Source: CAZCEC01 sp964497615 (GTDB lineage: Bacteria > Chloroflexota > Anaerolineae > Anaerolineales > UBA6663). From it: DNA of 64,000 bases. The position numbers and the translations under genes were made by a program. Of this stretch, positions 48,966 to 57,152 are shown piece after piece. Position 1 is the first letter of the stretch. Each line of letters starts with the position of its first letter. The notes beneath the pieces were generated by a model that was given only the letters and a program-made list of their open reading frames with translations, was not told the origin of the DNA and did not search any database. The stretch lies in assembly GCA_964497615.1 (NCBI GenBank), contig CAZCEC010000026.1:1-64000 (forward strand), written 5' to 3'.

Positions 48966-50870
48966 ATGACCGCTGCCCCTGCCCCTGAGGCCATCAACTT
49001 TCGCGCCGAGATCCGCCAACTCCTCAACATCCTCGTCCACTCCCTCTACACCGACCGCGAGATCTTCCTGCGCGAGCTCATCTCCAACGCCTCTGACGCC
49101 CTCAACCGCCTCCAGTTCCTCATGCTCACCGAGCGCGACGTCCACGACTCCGACGCCGAGCTTGCCATCCGCCTCACCGGCGATCCCGAAAAGCGCACCC
49201 TCATCATCCGCGACACCGGCATCGGCATGACCCGCGACGAATTGGTCGAGAACCTCGGCACCATTGCCCACTCCGGCGCCGCCGCCTTCCTCCAGTCCCT
49301 CCAGGAGGGCCAAAAGGTCTCCGACCTCATCGGCCAATTCGGCGTCGGCTTCTACTCCGTCTTCATGGTCGCCGACGAGGTGCGCGTCATCTCCCGCTCC
49401 TACCAGCCCGGCGCCGCAGCCTATGTCTGGACCGCCACCGGCGGCGACAGCTTCACCCTCGAGCCCGCCGAGCCCGCCGATTCAAATGTAGTGGCGGGGT
49501 TGACCCCCGTTCAGCGCGGCACCACCATCGAGATCAAGCTCAAGGAAGACGCCAAGGACTTCGCCGAAGCCTGGCGCCTGCGCGAGATCATCCACAAGCA
49601 CTCCGACTTCGTCTCCTACCCCATCTACCTCGGCGACGACGCCCAGCCCGTCAACCGCCAGACCGCCCTCTGGCGCGAGCCGGCCGCCAAGATCACCGAC
49701 GAGGCCGCCGCCGACTTCTACAAGCAGCTCACCCTCGACTTCGAAAAGCCCCTGGCCCGCGCCCACCTCAACACCGACGCCCCGGTCCAGATCTACGCCC
49801 TGCTGTTCGTCCCCGCCTCCACCGAGCGCGGCATGTTCAGCCCGCGCAAGGACAGCGGCCTCAAGCTCTATTCGCGCAAGATCCTCATCCAGGAATACAC
49901 CAAGGACTTATTGCCCAACTATCTGCGCTTCGTCGAAGGCGTGGTCGAAAGCGAGGACGTCCCCCTCAGCGTCAGCCGCGAGACGGTTCAGACCACCCGC
50001 GTCATGGAGCGCATCAAGAACGCCCTCACCCACAAGGTCATCGACACCCTCAAGGAACTGGCCGCCAAGGATGCGGAGGCCTACGCCAAATTCTGGCAGG
50101 CCTACAGCCCCTTCGTCAAGGAGGGCATGGCCACCGACCCTGCCGCCCGCGAGCGCCTCCTCCCCCTGCTCCGCTTCTACTCCTCCCGCCCCGGCGGCGA
50201 AACCGAACTCACCTCCCTGGCCGACTACGCCGGCCGCATGCACCCCGACCAGCGCGAGATTTACTACCTCCTCGGCGACGATGTCCAGTCCGTCACCCAC
50301 AGCCCGCACCTCGACCTCTTCCGCCAGCACAAACGCGAGGTGCTCTACCTGGTGGACCCGCTCGACAGCTTCATGCTGGCCGGTCTGCAAACCTACGAGG
50401 GCTTCCCCCTCAAGAACGCCGACGACCCGACCCTGGACCTGCCTCAGCCCGAGCCTTCCCCGGAGGCCGCCGCCCAGGCCGTCCCTGCCGCCGAGTTCGA
50501 CGCGGTGGTCGAGCGCTTCAAGACCCAGCTTGGCGACCGCATTGCCGGCGCCCGCGCCACCGACCGCCTGGTGGATAATGCCTTGCGCCTCGTCGCCCCC
50601 GACGACGCCAAGGGCCACGAGATGGACCGCGTCCGCCGCCTGCTGGAAAAGGACTTCACCATCCCCAAGAAGATGGTCGAGCTCAACCCCCGCCATCCCC
50701 TGATTAAAAACCTCGCCGCCCGCATTGCGGACGGCGAGGCCGATGAGCTCGTTGGCAGCGTGATCGAACAGCTCTATGAAAGCGCCCTGCTCGTCGAGGG
50801 CCTATTGCCCAACCCCGCCGCCATGGTCGGGCGCATCCAGCGCCTCATGGAAGCCGCCACTCGCCAGTAA
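48966..50870 (+). CDS. htpG: molecular chaperone HtpG (Hsp90)
   Basis: 634 residues, standard length. I use the ATG at 48966, since AINFRAEIRQLLNILVHSLYTDREIFLRELISNASDALNRLQF is the canonical start. ATP-site motifs: E38/N41 in FLRELISN, LIIRDTGIGMTRDELVENLGTIAHSG, and LIGQFGVGFYSVFMVAD. The middle domain (YALLFVPASTERGMFSPRKDSGLKLYSRKILI) has the catalytic arginine region VSRETVQTTRVMERIKNAL. Cytosolic ATP-dependent chaperone. No co-transcribed partner is evident. Confidence 0.97.
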   Translation: MTAAPAPEAINFRAEIRQLLNILVHSLYTDREIFLRELISNASDALNRLQFLMLTERDVHDSDAELAIRLTGDPEKRTLIIRDTGIGMTRDELVENLGTIAHSGAAAFLQSLQEGQKVSDLIGQFGVGFYSVFMVADEVRVISRSYQPGAAAYVWTATGGDSFTLEPAEPADSNVVAGLTPVQRGTTIEIKLKEDAKDFAEAWRLREIIHKHSDFVSYPIYLGDDAQPVNRQTALWREPAAKITDEAAADFYKQLTLDFEKPLARAHLNTDAPVQIYALLFVPASTERGMFSPRKDSGLKLYSRKILIQEYTKDLLPNYLRFVEGVVESEDVPLSVSRETVQTTRVMERIKNALTHKVIDTLKELAAKDAEAYAKFWQAYSPFVKEGMATDPAARERLLPLLRFYSSRPGGETELTSLADYAGRMHPDQREIYYLLGDDVQSVTHSPHLDLFRQHKREVLYLVDPLDSFMLAGLQTYEGFPLKNADDPTLDLPQPEPSPEAAAQAVPAAEFDAVVERFKTQLGDRIAGARATDRLVDNALRLVAPDDAKGHEMDRVRRLLEKDFTIPKKMVELNPRHPLIKNLAARIADGEADELVGSVIEQLYESALLVEGLLPNPAAMVGRIQRLMEAATRQ

Positions 50871-50911
50871 CCGGCTGGCAGGCGCACAGTGCTAACGAGG
50901 CCGCCCTTGCC

Positions 50912-51724
50912 CTAGAGGCGGGCTTCAAGCCGGACCAACTTATCCATGGCCGGTTTGTGCTGCTTTAAGGCACTCGCTGCGGCTTGCGTTAGCTGCACGA
51001 GGCGCGCGCGTTCCGCTTCTATGGCCCCCCTATCCGGCGGCGTACCGACCATCTTTCTCTGGAGGCCGCTGGGCAAAAGTACCTGGGCCACCTTCGACTT
51101 CTTCGCCGCCGTCGCCTTCACCCTGAGCAAATAGCCCTGCAGCTTGGCCGAGCTTTCGTTTTCTAGAATTTTCCAGGCCGGCAAGATGGTATTGGCCCAG
51201 ATTGTCTTGACCTGGCCGGCAGTCTGACCATCCAAGGTTTTGCCTCTGAGCTTCGTCATCTCTTCAATCCCGACCTTAAGCTTGCGAAGTGTCCGCGTTA
51301 GGTCGGCCTGCTGCAAAAGCAGTTCCTGGACTGGTTTCTCCTCCAGAGCCTTGCCAACTCCCTTGTCGGTGCCCCACCGCAGCAAGGCGCTGTCGCTGTA
51401 GACCTTTGCTTTGGCCAACTCAGTAAACCACTGCTCCAAACGCGCCGCCTGGTCCAGAGTTCCGGGCTTGGGCGGCAGTGCCTTGGGCCCGCTCGGCGGC
51501 GCTGTTTGTTCGAAGGTCTTGAACTCAGTCTGCACCCGCGCCACCAGGCCAAGCAGCACCTTGGCGGCGGCGGCCACCTCGCCCATTTGCGTGGCTAACG
51601 CTTTAGGGGCCCGCGTGTCCTTGGCAAACTCGCGCTTCGCTGCGCTCGCCTGGGTCCTTAGCGTCTCCAAGTCCTGCACCAGTTTCGCTTCGGTGAGTAT
51701 GGGCGGTAGTTTCGGGGCGGCCAT
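50912..51724 (-). CDS. hypothetical coiled-coil protein, 270 aa
   Basis: Ribosome binding site AGGAG before the ATG at 51724. The protein is almost all helix, rich in A, K, L, T and Q, with no cysteine, membrane segment or known motif. Typical stretches: TEAKLVQDLETLRTQASAAKREFAKDTRAPKALATQMGEVAAAAK and LLLQQADLTRTLRKLKVGIEEMTKLRGKTLDGQTAGQ. The composition differs from the neighbours (more T, K and Q codons), which may reflect transfer. Function unknown. Confidence 0.7.
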   Translation of the reverse strand: MAAPKLPPILTEAKLVQDLETLRTQASAAKREFAKDTRAPKALATQMGEVAAAAKVLLGLVARVQTEFKTFEQTAPPSGPKALPPKPGTLDQAARLEQWFTELAKAKVYSDSALLRWGTDKGVGKALEEKPVQELLLQQADLTRTLRKLKVGIEEMTKLRGKTLDGQTAGQVKTIWANTILPAWKILENESSAKLQGYLLRVKATAAKKSKVAQVLLPSGLQRKMVGTPPDRGAIEAERARLVQLTQAAASALKQHKPAMDKLVRLEARL

Positions 51725-51779
51725 GACAACTCCTGTGGGGTGAGGGTGATGATGACCCTGCCAGCCTGGTGGGCCATCC

Positions 51780-51830
51780 CGTTACGCCGCCGCCCACCAA
51801 GCTGTTGCGGACAGCCCGGTGGGCGGCGTA
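51780..51830 (-). other. imperfect hairpin upstream of the coiled-coil gene
   Basis: TTACGCCGCCGCCCACC (from 51782) pairs with GGTGGGCGGCGTAA (to about 51827) with three unpaired bases. The loop is about 18 bases. There is no clear T-run. The rest of the 230-base gap 51725-51958 shows nothing else I can name. Confidence 0.5.
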
Positions 51831-51958
51831 AGTACTGTTCGTCATCCTCCAAAGGATGGCGCCTAAAGCCTTATTCCTTTAGCGTCGAATAGTACTGCGC
51901 ATCCCAGTCTACAGTCAATCATCGCCCGGCACAAACGCCGCGCCCGCGCCGGTCTGCC

Positions 51959-53722
51959 CTAGCCAATAGCTTCTAGCTCATCAATCATCCGGCTGATCAC
52001 ATCAAACCCGCCCTGCCAGAACTTGGCCGACTTGATGTTGATCCCCGCTTCGGTCAGGATTTCGGCCGGCCCCTTCGACCCGCCATACTCCAGGATCTTC
52101 AGGTACTTAGCCTTGAACGGCTCGCCCTCGCGCTTGTACATCTCGTACAGCGCCAGCACCAGCAGTTGCCCGAAGGAATAGGCATACACATAGAACGGCG
52201 TCCCCACGAAGTGCGGGATGGCCGCCCACTCCCAGCGGAAGTCGTCGCTCACCTCCACCGCGTCGCCAAACTGCGCCTTCAGCGCCGCCAGGTACCGCGC
52301 CGAGATTTCGTCGGCCGTCTTGCCCTGGTGAATCAGCTCGTGCACTTCCTTCTCCCACAGGGCAAAGTACCCCTGCCGCCCGATGGTGGCGTACGCGTCG
52401 TCAATCGTGCGCGCCAGCAGGTCGCGCTGCACCGCCGGGTCCGGGTCGTCCCGCAGCAGCCGTTCCGTCAGCAGGATTTCGCCAAACGTCGAAGCCGTCT
52501 CCGCCAGCGGCAGCGCGGAGTGGAAGGTCAGCAGCGAGTGGCTGCTGGCCAGCATCGCGTGGATCGCGTGCCCCATCTCGTGCGCCATCGTCGCCACGTC
52601 GTTGGCCTTGCCGTTGTAGTTCAGCAGCACCCACGGCGATACCTCCGGCGTCGCGCTGGCGCAGAACGCCCCGCCGCGCTTGCCCGCCCGCACCTCGGCG
52701 TCCACGTGCCCGTCGTCGAACACCTTCTTCGTCAGTTCGCCCACCCTGGGCGAGAAGGCGCTGAACGTGTCCACCACCAGGTTGACGGCCGTGTCGTAGT
52801 CATAGGGCTTGTCGGCCTGGGCCAGCGGCGCGTATAGGTCATACCGGCGCAGCTTCTCCAGGCCCAGCCACTTGGCCTTCAGCTTGAAATAGCGTTGGAA
52901 CACGCCTGCGTTCTGGCCGATGACCTTCAGCAGGGTCTCCACCACCGCGTCCGGCAGGTCGTTCGCCAGGTTGCGGATGGCGATGGGCGACTTGTACCCG
53001 CGCAGTTGCAGCCCCTCGTTGCGCCAGTCGCGCACCACGTAGCCGTAGATCTGCCCCAGCAGCGGCCCGTGGTCGGCGTACACCCGGTACAGCTCCTTGT
53101 AGGCCGCCTCGCGCAGGTCGGCGCGCGCGTCGCGGGCGTACACCATCAGCGCATCGCGCGTCAGCGTCTTCTTCTCCCCGTCCACCTCCAGGGTGAAAGA
53201 AAACTTGTTGGTGATGGTGTCATACAGGTTGTTCAGCGCCTGCGCGCCGGTGGTGTCCTTCAGGTTGATGATCTTCTCTTCGGCTTCCGACAGGGTGTGC
53301 GGCCGGAAGCGCCGCATGCTCTCCAGCCAGTAGCGCCGGTCGCCCGCCGCCTTCATCAGCCGCTCGGCGTTGCGGTCGTCCAGTTCCTTGAACCACAGCG
53401 AGAAGAACAGCACCTGGTTGCCCATCTGGGCCGTCGCCTGCTCCACCTGCCCCAGCATCGCCATCACGCCCTGGTCCTGCGTGTCGGCCGCGAACCGCAG
53501 CCCGGCGTAATAGTTGATGCGGATCAGGTCCCGCTGCATGGCTTCGTAATCCTTCAGCAGCGCGAGAAAATCCTTGGCCGGCAGCGAGGCCTTGAGCTTC
53601 TTGCGCCAGCCTTCCACCTTCTTCACCCGGCGCTGGGCCCTCTTCAGGGTGCCCTCCAGGTCGGCCGTCTCGGCCGGCGACATCAGCGCATCGAGCGTCC
53701 AGCGTCCAGCGGTATAAGTCAT
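51959..53722 (-). CDS. M3-family oligoendopeptidase F-like peptidase
   Basis: 587 residues. The zinc motif is MAHEMGHAIHA with HEMGH at 381-385; the third ligand is in LAETASTFGE, about 23-30 residues later. Other family patterns: LKDTTGAQALNNLYDTITNKFSF, YYAGLRFAADTQD, RGGAFCASATPEVSPWVLLNYNG, PHFVGTPFYVYAYSFGQLLVLALY. It degrades short peptides in the cytoplasm. Length is typical for the PepF group. Confidence 0.92.
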   Translation of the reverse strand: MTYTAGRWTLDALMSPAETADLEGTLKRAQRRVKKVEGWRKKLKASLPAKDFLALLKDYEAMQRDLIRINYYAGLRFAADTQDQGVMAMLGQVEQATAQMGNQVLFFSLWFKELDDRNAERLMKAAGDRRYWLESMRRFRPHTLSEAEEKIINLKDTTGAQALNNLYDTITNKFSFTLEVDGEKKTLTRDALMVYARDARADLREAAYKELYRVYADHGPLLGQIYGYVVRDWRNEGLQLRGYKSPIAIRNLANDLPDAVVETLLKVIGQNAGVFQRYFKLKAKWLGLEKLRRYDLYAPLAQADKPYDYDTAVNLVVDTFSAFSPRVGELTKKVFDDGHVDAEVRAGKRGGAFCASATPEVSPWVLLNYNGKANDVATMAHEMGHAIHAMLASSHSLLTFHSALPLAETASTFGEILLTERLLRDDPDPAVQRDLLARTIDDAYATIGRQGYFALWEKEVHELIHQGKTADEISARYLAALKAQFGDAVEVSDDFRWEWAAIPHFVGTPFYVYAYSFGQLLVLALYEMYKREGEPFKAKYLKILEYGGSKGPAEILTEAGINIKSAKFWQGGFDVISRMIDELEAIG

Positions 53723-54014
53723 CCCCAGGCTCCCTTTCTCAGCTAGAGTGGTTTGTTGTCCGTACGATTACGCCGGCCGCGCCCCTTCGGTTCAAGCGCG
53801 GCCAGACATGTCTTCACGCTTTGTGTCGCTCCGCAGTCGGTGTCCCCTGGCCAGTCCGGCGGTAAGCTCGGCCAGTCTTTCCACGGACACTAAGCTTTAA
53901 GTCACCCCAAGCCATGTCCTTCCGAGGCTTCTTTGGCCGAGGAATCTTGCCCTGCTTGTCGGCCCCACCCTGCCACTGGCCGAATGCCGCCCACGCGTTT
54001 CAGACTCTCCGCGC
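53723..54014. other. intergenic region with a dispersed repeat, no gene seen
   Basis: Between the divergently spaced - strand genes for the M3 peptidase and YchF. Apart from one copy of the CCGAGG...GAGGAATCT repeat (53914-53952) I see no conserved frame or promoter. Confidence 0.4.
53914..53952 (+). repeat. dispersed intergenic repeat, copy 1
   Basis: TGTCCTTCCGAGG, then CGAGGAATCTTGCC, closely matches 55843-55879 in the same orientation. CCGAGG and GAGGAATC with a short variable middle form a recurring element seen in intergenic DNA. Confidence 0.55.
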
Positions 54015-55106
54015 TCACTTGGCCGGCGGCGAAAACCGGATGTTCAGGATGTCGCCGTCCTGCACCACGTACTCCTTGCCCTCCAGCCTCAGCCGGCCCC
54101 GCGCCTTCAGTTCAGTGTAGCCGCCGGCCTCCATCAACTCCGGATAGCTCGCCACCTCCGCCCGGATAAAGCCCTTCTGCAAATCCGTGTGGATTTCGCC
54201 CGCTGCCTCAGGTGCCGTCGCCCCGCGCTTCACCGTCCACGCCCGCACCTCGTCCTCCCCCACCGTAAAGAAGCTTTGCAGCCCCAGCAGATCGTAGGAC
54301 ACTCGGATCATGCGGTTCAGGCTTGGCTCCTCGATGCCATACTCCGCCAGGAACACTTCCGCCTCGTCCGGCGGCAGTTGCGCAATCTCCATCTCCAGCT
54401 TGCCCTGCAGCACCTCCACCGCCGAATGCGCGTGCGCATACGGCGGCAGGCTGGCCGGGTCAGGCCGCTCGTCGCCCACGTTGAACACCACCAGCATCGG
54501 CTTGCGCGTCAGCAGTTGATAGCTCGACAGCGCCTTCTCATCCGCCGCGCTCAGTTCCAGGTCGCGCAGCGGCTGCCCCGCCCCCAGCGCCTCCTGCAAG
54601 CGGCCAAACAGCGCCGTCTCCTGGCTGTGCAGCCCCTTGTCCTTCACAATGCCCTTGCGCTGATCGTCCGCCAGCCGCTCCAGCTTGCGCTCCACGGCCA
54701 GCATGTCGTTCAGCAGCAGTTCCCCTTCCACCGCCGCCAGGTCGCGCGCCGCCTCCACCGACCCGTTCGGGTGCGGCACCAGCGGGTTATCAAACACCCG
54801 CACCACATGCAGAAAGCCCTCCATCGTCGCCAACTGCCCCAGCAGCGGCCCGGAGAACCCGCCCTTGTCGCCCTCCGCCGCCAGCCCGGCGATGTCCGCG
54901 TACGTCACCTGCGCGTAGATCGACTTGCGCGGCTTGAACATCGCCGACAGTGTGTCCACTCGCGGGTCGGGCACATTCACCACCGCCGTCTGCACCTCAA
55001 ACCGCCCGCCCCCGGCCGAGTGTCCTACCGGCCGGTCGCCGCGCGTCAGCGCATTAAAGATAGTTGTCTTGCCCGATTGTGGCAGTCCGATAATTCCAAG
55101 TTTCAT
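54015..55106 (-). CDS. ychF: ribosome-associated GTPase/ATPase YchF (OLA1 family)
   Basis: 363 residues from the ATG at 55106, which begins MKLGIIGLPQSGKTTIFNALT (G1). The YchF pattern continues with YAQVTYADIAGLAAEGDKGGFSGPLLGQLATMEGFLHVVRVFDN. The G4 position has VVFNVGDE instead of NKxD, as in this family, which prefers ATP. The C-terminal TGS domain includes RAWTVKRGATAPEAAGEIHTDLQKGFIRAEV and ends KEYVVQDGDILNIRFSPPAK. It binds ribosomes and is linked to stress responses. Confidence 0.95.
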   Translation of the reverse strand: MKLGIIGLPQSGKTTIFNALTRGDRPVGHSAGGGRFEVQTAVVNVPDPRVDTLSAMFKPRKSIYAQVTYADIAGLAAEGDKGGFSGPLLGQLATMEGFLHVVRVFDNPLVPHPNGSVEAARDLAAVEGELLLNDMLAVERKLERLADDQRKGIVKDKGLHSQETALFGRLQEALGAGQPLRDLELSAADEKALSSYQLLTRKPMLVVFNVGDERPDPASLPPYAHAHSAVEVLQGKLEMEIAQLPPDEAEVFLAEYGIEEPSLNRMIRVSYDLLGLQSFFTVGEDEVRAWTVKRGATAPEAAGEIHTDLQKGFIRAEVASYPELMEAGGYTELKARGRLRLEGKEYVVQDGDILNIRFSPPAK

Positions 55107-55163
55107 GAGCAGTCGTGTGGTGTCGCAGATCAAACCGGCCCTCTCTGGCCGGACGATATCGCT

Positions 55164-55169
55164 TATAAT
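55164..55169 (+). promoter_or_regulatory. -10 element TATAAT for the tRNA
   Basis: Consensus TATAAT nine bases before the tRNA 5' end. The -35 region is not recognisable. Confidence 0.55.
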
Positions 55170-55177
55170 TGTGGCGC

Positions 55178-55261
55178 GCCGAGGTGGCGGAATGGCAGAC
55201 GCGATGGTCTCAAAAACCATTGCCCTTAACGGGCGTGCGGGTTCGACTCCCGCCCTCGGCA
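55178..55261 (+). tRNA. tRNA-Leu (anticodon CAA)
   Basis: The acceptor GCCGAGG pairs with CCTCGGC, with discriminator A at 55261. The anticodon stem ATGGT/ACCAT encloses the loop CTCAAAA, giving CAA. A long variable arm (GCCCTTAACGGGC) shows the type II shape of leucine tRNAs. The T-arm is GCGGGTTCGACTCCCGC. CCA is not encoded. It reads UUG codons. Confidence 0.95.
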
Positions 55262-55274
55262 CTCCACACAACAA

Positions 55275-55308
55275 CGCGACGGTCCGCGCCACCGTCGCGT
55301 TTCCTTTT
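55275..55308 (+). terminator. intrinsic terminator after the tRNA
   Basis: CGCGACGGT (55275-55283) pairs with ACCGTCGCG (55291-55299) around a seven-base loop, followed by TTTCCTTTT. Confidence 0.85.
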
Positions 55309-55406
55309 GAGCGGCCCCTTGCGCGGTCTCGATTATACCAAGAGACGCCCTCGCGCGGCGCCTGCCGCTCAGGGTAGAATAGCTTCCACCGGAACCCGCC
55401 CCTGCC

Positions 55407-55745
55407 ATGCCTCGCCGCCTCCTACCCCTCCTCCTGCTTGCGCTTCTTGTCGGCCTGGGTCTTGGCCTGTATATCGGCTGGGTGGCCGCCCCGGTCGAAT
55501 ACGTGGATGCCAGCCCCGCCTCCCTGCACCAATCCTACCAGGACGACTACCTCCTGATGATCGCCGCCGCCTACGCCGGGGACGGCGATCTGGACGCCGC
55601 CCGCAGCGCCCTCGCCGCCCTCGAACTGGCAGATCCGGTCACCGCCATCAACGACGCCCTCAGCCGACTGGCCGCCGCCGGCCTGCCCGCCGCCGACCAG
55701 GAACGCCTGGCCGCCCTCGCCGCCGCCCTCGCCGCCGCTCCCTAG
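55407..55745 (+). CDS. Chloroflexota-style small membrane protein, 112 aa
   Basis: One N-terminal membrane helix (LLPLLLLALLVGLGLGLYIGW) is followed by WVAAPVEYVDASPASLHQSYQDDYLLMIAAAYAGDGDLDAARSALAALE. This conserved module (membrane helix, PVEYxD, QDDYxxMIAAAYAxDGDLxxA) is familiar from Anaerolineae-type genomes, often near signalling or TPR proteins. The helical tail is Ala/Leu-rich. No enzymatic function is apparent. It may be a one-repeat TPR-like scaffold. Confidence 0.7.
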   Translation: MPRRLLPLLLLALLVGLGLGLYIGWVAAPVEYVDASPASLHQSYQDDYLLMIAAAYAGDGDLDAARSALAALELADPVTAINDALSRLAAAGLPAADQERLAALAAALAAAP

Positions 55746-55841
55746 CCGCGCCCCGCAATCGCGCCCGCAGCCGCGTTCCGCAACCGCGCCCACCTCCTGC
55801 CAATCTAGCTCTCCTCTTCCAGCTTATCCCGCCTATCAATA

Positions 55842-55879
55842 CTGTCATTCCGAGGCCGTTCTTGCCGAGGAATCTAGCC
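55842..55879 (+). repeat. dispersed intergenic repeat, copy 2
   Basis: TGTCATTCCGAGG, then CGAGGAATCTAGCC, matches copy 1 at 53914 with a few differences. Confidence 0.55.
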
Positions 55880-55949
55880 TTCCGCGCGCGCCCGTGGCCC
55901 AGTCAGCCGCCCGCTTCCAACTTTCGGCGGATGCTCCCCCCGCGGATGA

Positions 55950-55970
55950 CAGGTAAATTCACATTACCTG
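55950..55970 (+). promoter_or_regulatory. perfect 7-bp inverted repeat upstream of the ECF sigma gene
   Basis: CAGGTAA (55950-55956) and TTACCTG (55964-55970) form a perfect inverted repeat separated by seven bases, 22 bases before the sigma start. It is a candidate operator or part of an autoregulated ECF promoter. Confidence 0.5.
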
Positions 55971-55992
55971 GCGACGCGACGGAGAACCCTGC

Positions 55993-56601
55993 ATGCCCAC
56001 CAACGAACACCGCCTCATCGCGCAAAGCCTGCGCGGCAATGAGACGGCCTTTGCCGCCCTGCTCGAACTGCACCACCAAAGCATCTACAACCTGTGCTAT
56101 CGCCTGCTCGGCGACCGCACCGAGGCCGAAGACGCCGCCCAGGAGACCTTCTGGCGCGCCTACCAGCACCTGGACCGGTTTGACCGGCAGCGCTCCCTGC
56201 GCACCTGGCTGTGCGCCATTGCCCACCATCACTGCATCGACCAGCTCCGCCGCCGCCGCCTCGTCTGGCTCCCGCTGGAGGCCGACATCCCGCCCGATCA
56301 CCCCGCCCTGCACGACCCCTCCCCCGGCCCCGAGCCCGAAGCCGAGCGCCTGGAGCAGGCCGCCCGCGTTCAGGACCTGCTCCGCCGCCTGCCGCCCTCC
56401 GGCCGGGCCGTCATCACCCTGCACTACTGGTCCGGGCTCACCTATCGCGAGATTGCGGCCGTCACCGGCACCACGGTCAGCGCCGTCAAGAGCCGTCTGC
56501 ACCGCAACCGCGCGGCGCTGGCGAAGATGCTGCATACCGAGGCCAGCGCCCCCGCCTCGCGCGGAGCTCAGCCGGCCAAGATCCATTGGCAGGTGGCTTG
56601 A
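55993..56601 (+). CDS. ECF RNA polymerase sigma factor
   Basis: 202 residues. Region 2: LIAQSLRGNETAFAALLELHHQSIYNLCYRLLGDRTEAEDAAQETFWRAYQHLDRFD (about 8-64), then RSLRTWLCAIAHHHCIDQLRRRR. Region 4: VQDLLRRLPPSGRAVITLHYWSGLTYREIAAVTGTTVSAVKSRLHRNRAALAKML (about 123-177). A short tail follows with no anti-sigma gene directly downstream, although the next gene encodes a membrane protein. GGAGAA lies at the ribosome binding site. Confidence 0.95.
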   Translation: MPTNEHRLIAQSLRGNETAFAALLELHHQSIYNLCYRLLGDRTEAEDAAQETFWRAYQHLDRFDRQRSLRTWLCAIAHHHCIDQLRRRRLVWLPLEADIPPDHPALHDPSPGPEPEAERLEQAARVQDLLRRLPPSGRAVITLHYWSGLTYREIAAVTGTTVSAVKSRLHRNRAALAKMLHTEASAPASRGAQPAKIHWQVA

Positions 56602-56625
56602 CGGGCCGGTGCGCCAAGTCCAGTC

Positions 56626-57015
56626 ATGCGTGTCTCAGCCCCCACCGGTTCGCGGCCCCTGCTCTGGGTCGCCTGCGCGCTGCTCAGCCTCCATGGCCTG
56701 ATCGAGGTGCTCAGCCTGCTCTTGTTGCTTGATCCTTCGCGGCCCGGACCAGCCTTCATTTTTGACGAACTCGCCCGAAATTGGCAGATGACGCTCGGGG
56801 TCGGTTTCAGCACCGGGTTGTTGCGCCTGGCTGCCGCGGGCGGCGTGCTCGCCAACCGGGCCTGGGGTTGGCACCTGGGTCTAGTCCTGTCGGCTCTTAC
56901 GTTTGCCATGCTCACCTTCTTCCTGCCGGCCGGCGTGTTCGATGCCATTCTGGCTGGCGGCGCGCTGCTCTGCCTGGTCGTCGGCAAGTACGGACGCACC
57001 CCCATCCTGGGCTGA
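56626..57015 (+). CDS. four-helix membrane protein, 129 aa
   Basis: Hydrophobic segments near 12-35 (LLWVACALLSLHGLIEVLSLLLLL), 52-75 (MTLGVGFSTGLLRLAAAGGVLA), 80-97 (WGWHLGLVLSALTFAMLTFFL) and 102-120 (VFDAILAGGALLCLVVGKY). No motif identifies a function. It lies 24 bases downstream of the sigma gene, in the usual place of an anti-sigma, but it lacks the cytoplasmic zinc-binding anti-sigma domain. Confidence 0.65.
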   Translation: MRVSAPTGSRPLLWVACALLSLHGLIEVLSLLLLLDPSRPGPAFIFDELARNWQMTLGVGFSTGLLRLAAAGGVLANRAWGWHLGLVLSALTFAMLTFFLPAGVFDAILAGGALLCLVVGKYGRTPILG

Positions 57016-57152
57016 TCCCGGCGCCCATTGCCCAAATCCCCGTCCGTCTTTATACTCAGGGCTGGCCCGGCCGCCGATTCGCCGTCGAATCGCGCAACGT
57101 CGGCCGGCCCGCTAGCGCGTCGCCGCGTCCAACCCAAATCGCTCTCGCCAAG

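Larger units (their letters stand above)
55746..55992 (+). other. intergenic region before the sigma factor, no gene seen
   Basis: Contains the second copy of the dispersed repeat (55842-55879) and the inverted repeat at 55950-55970 just upstream of the ECF sigma gene. No conserved frame was found. Confidence 0.45.

Noticed and set aside
48655..48988. Small + strand frames between the promoter and htpG
   Set aside because: Proline/serine/histidine-rich translations with no ribosome binding site or domain. More like an untranslated leader.
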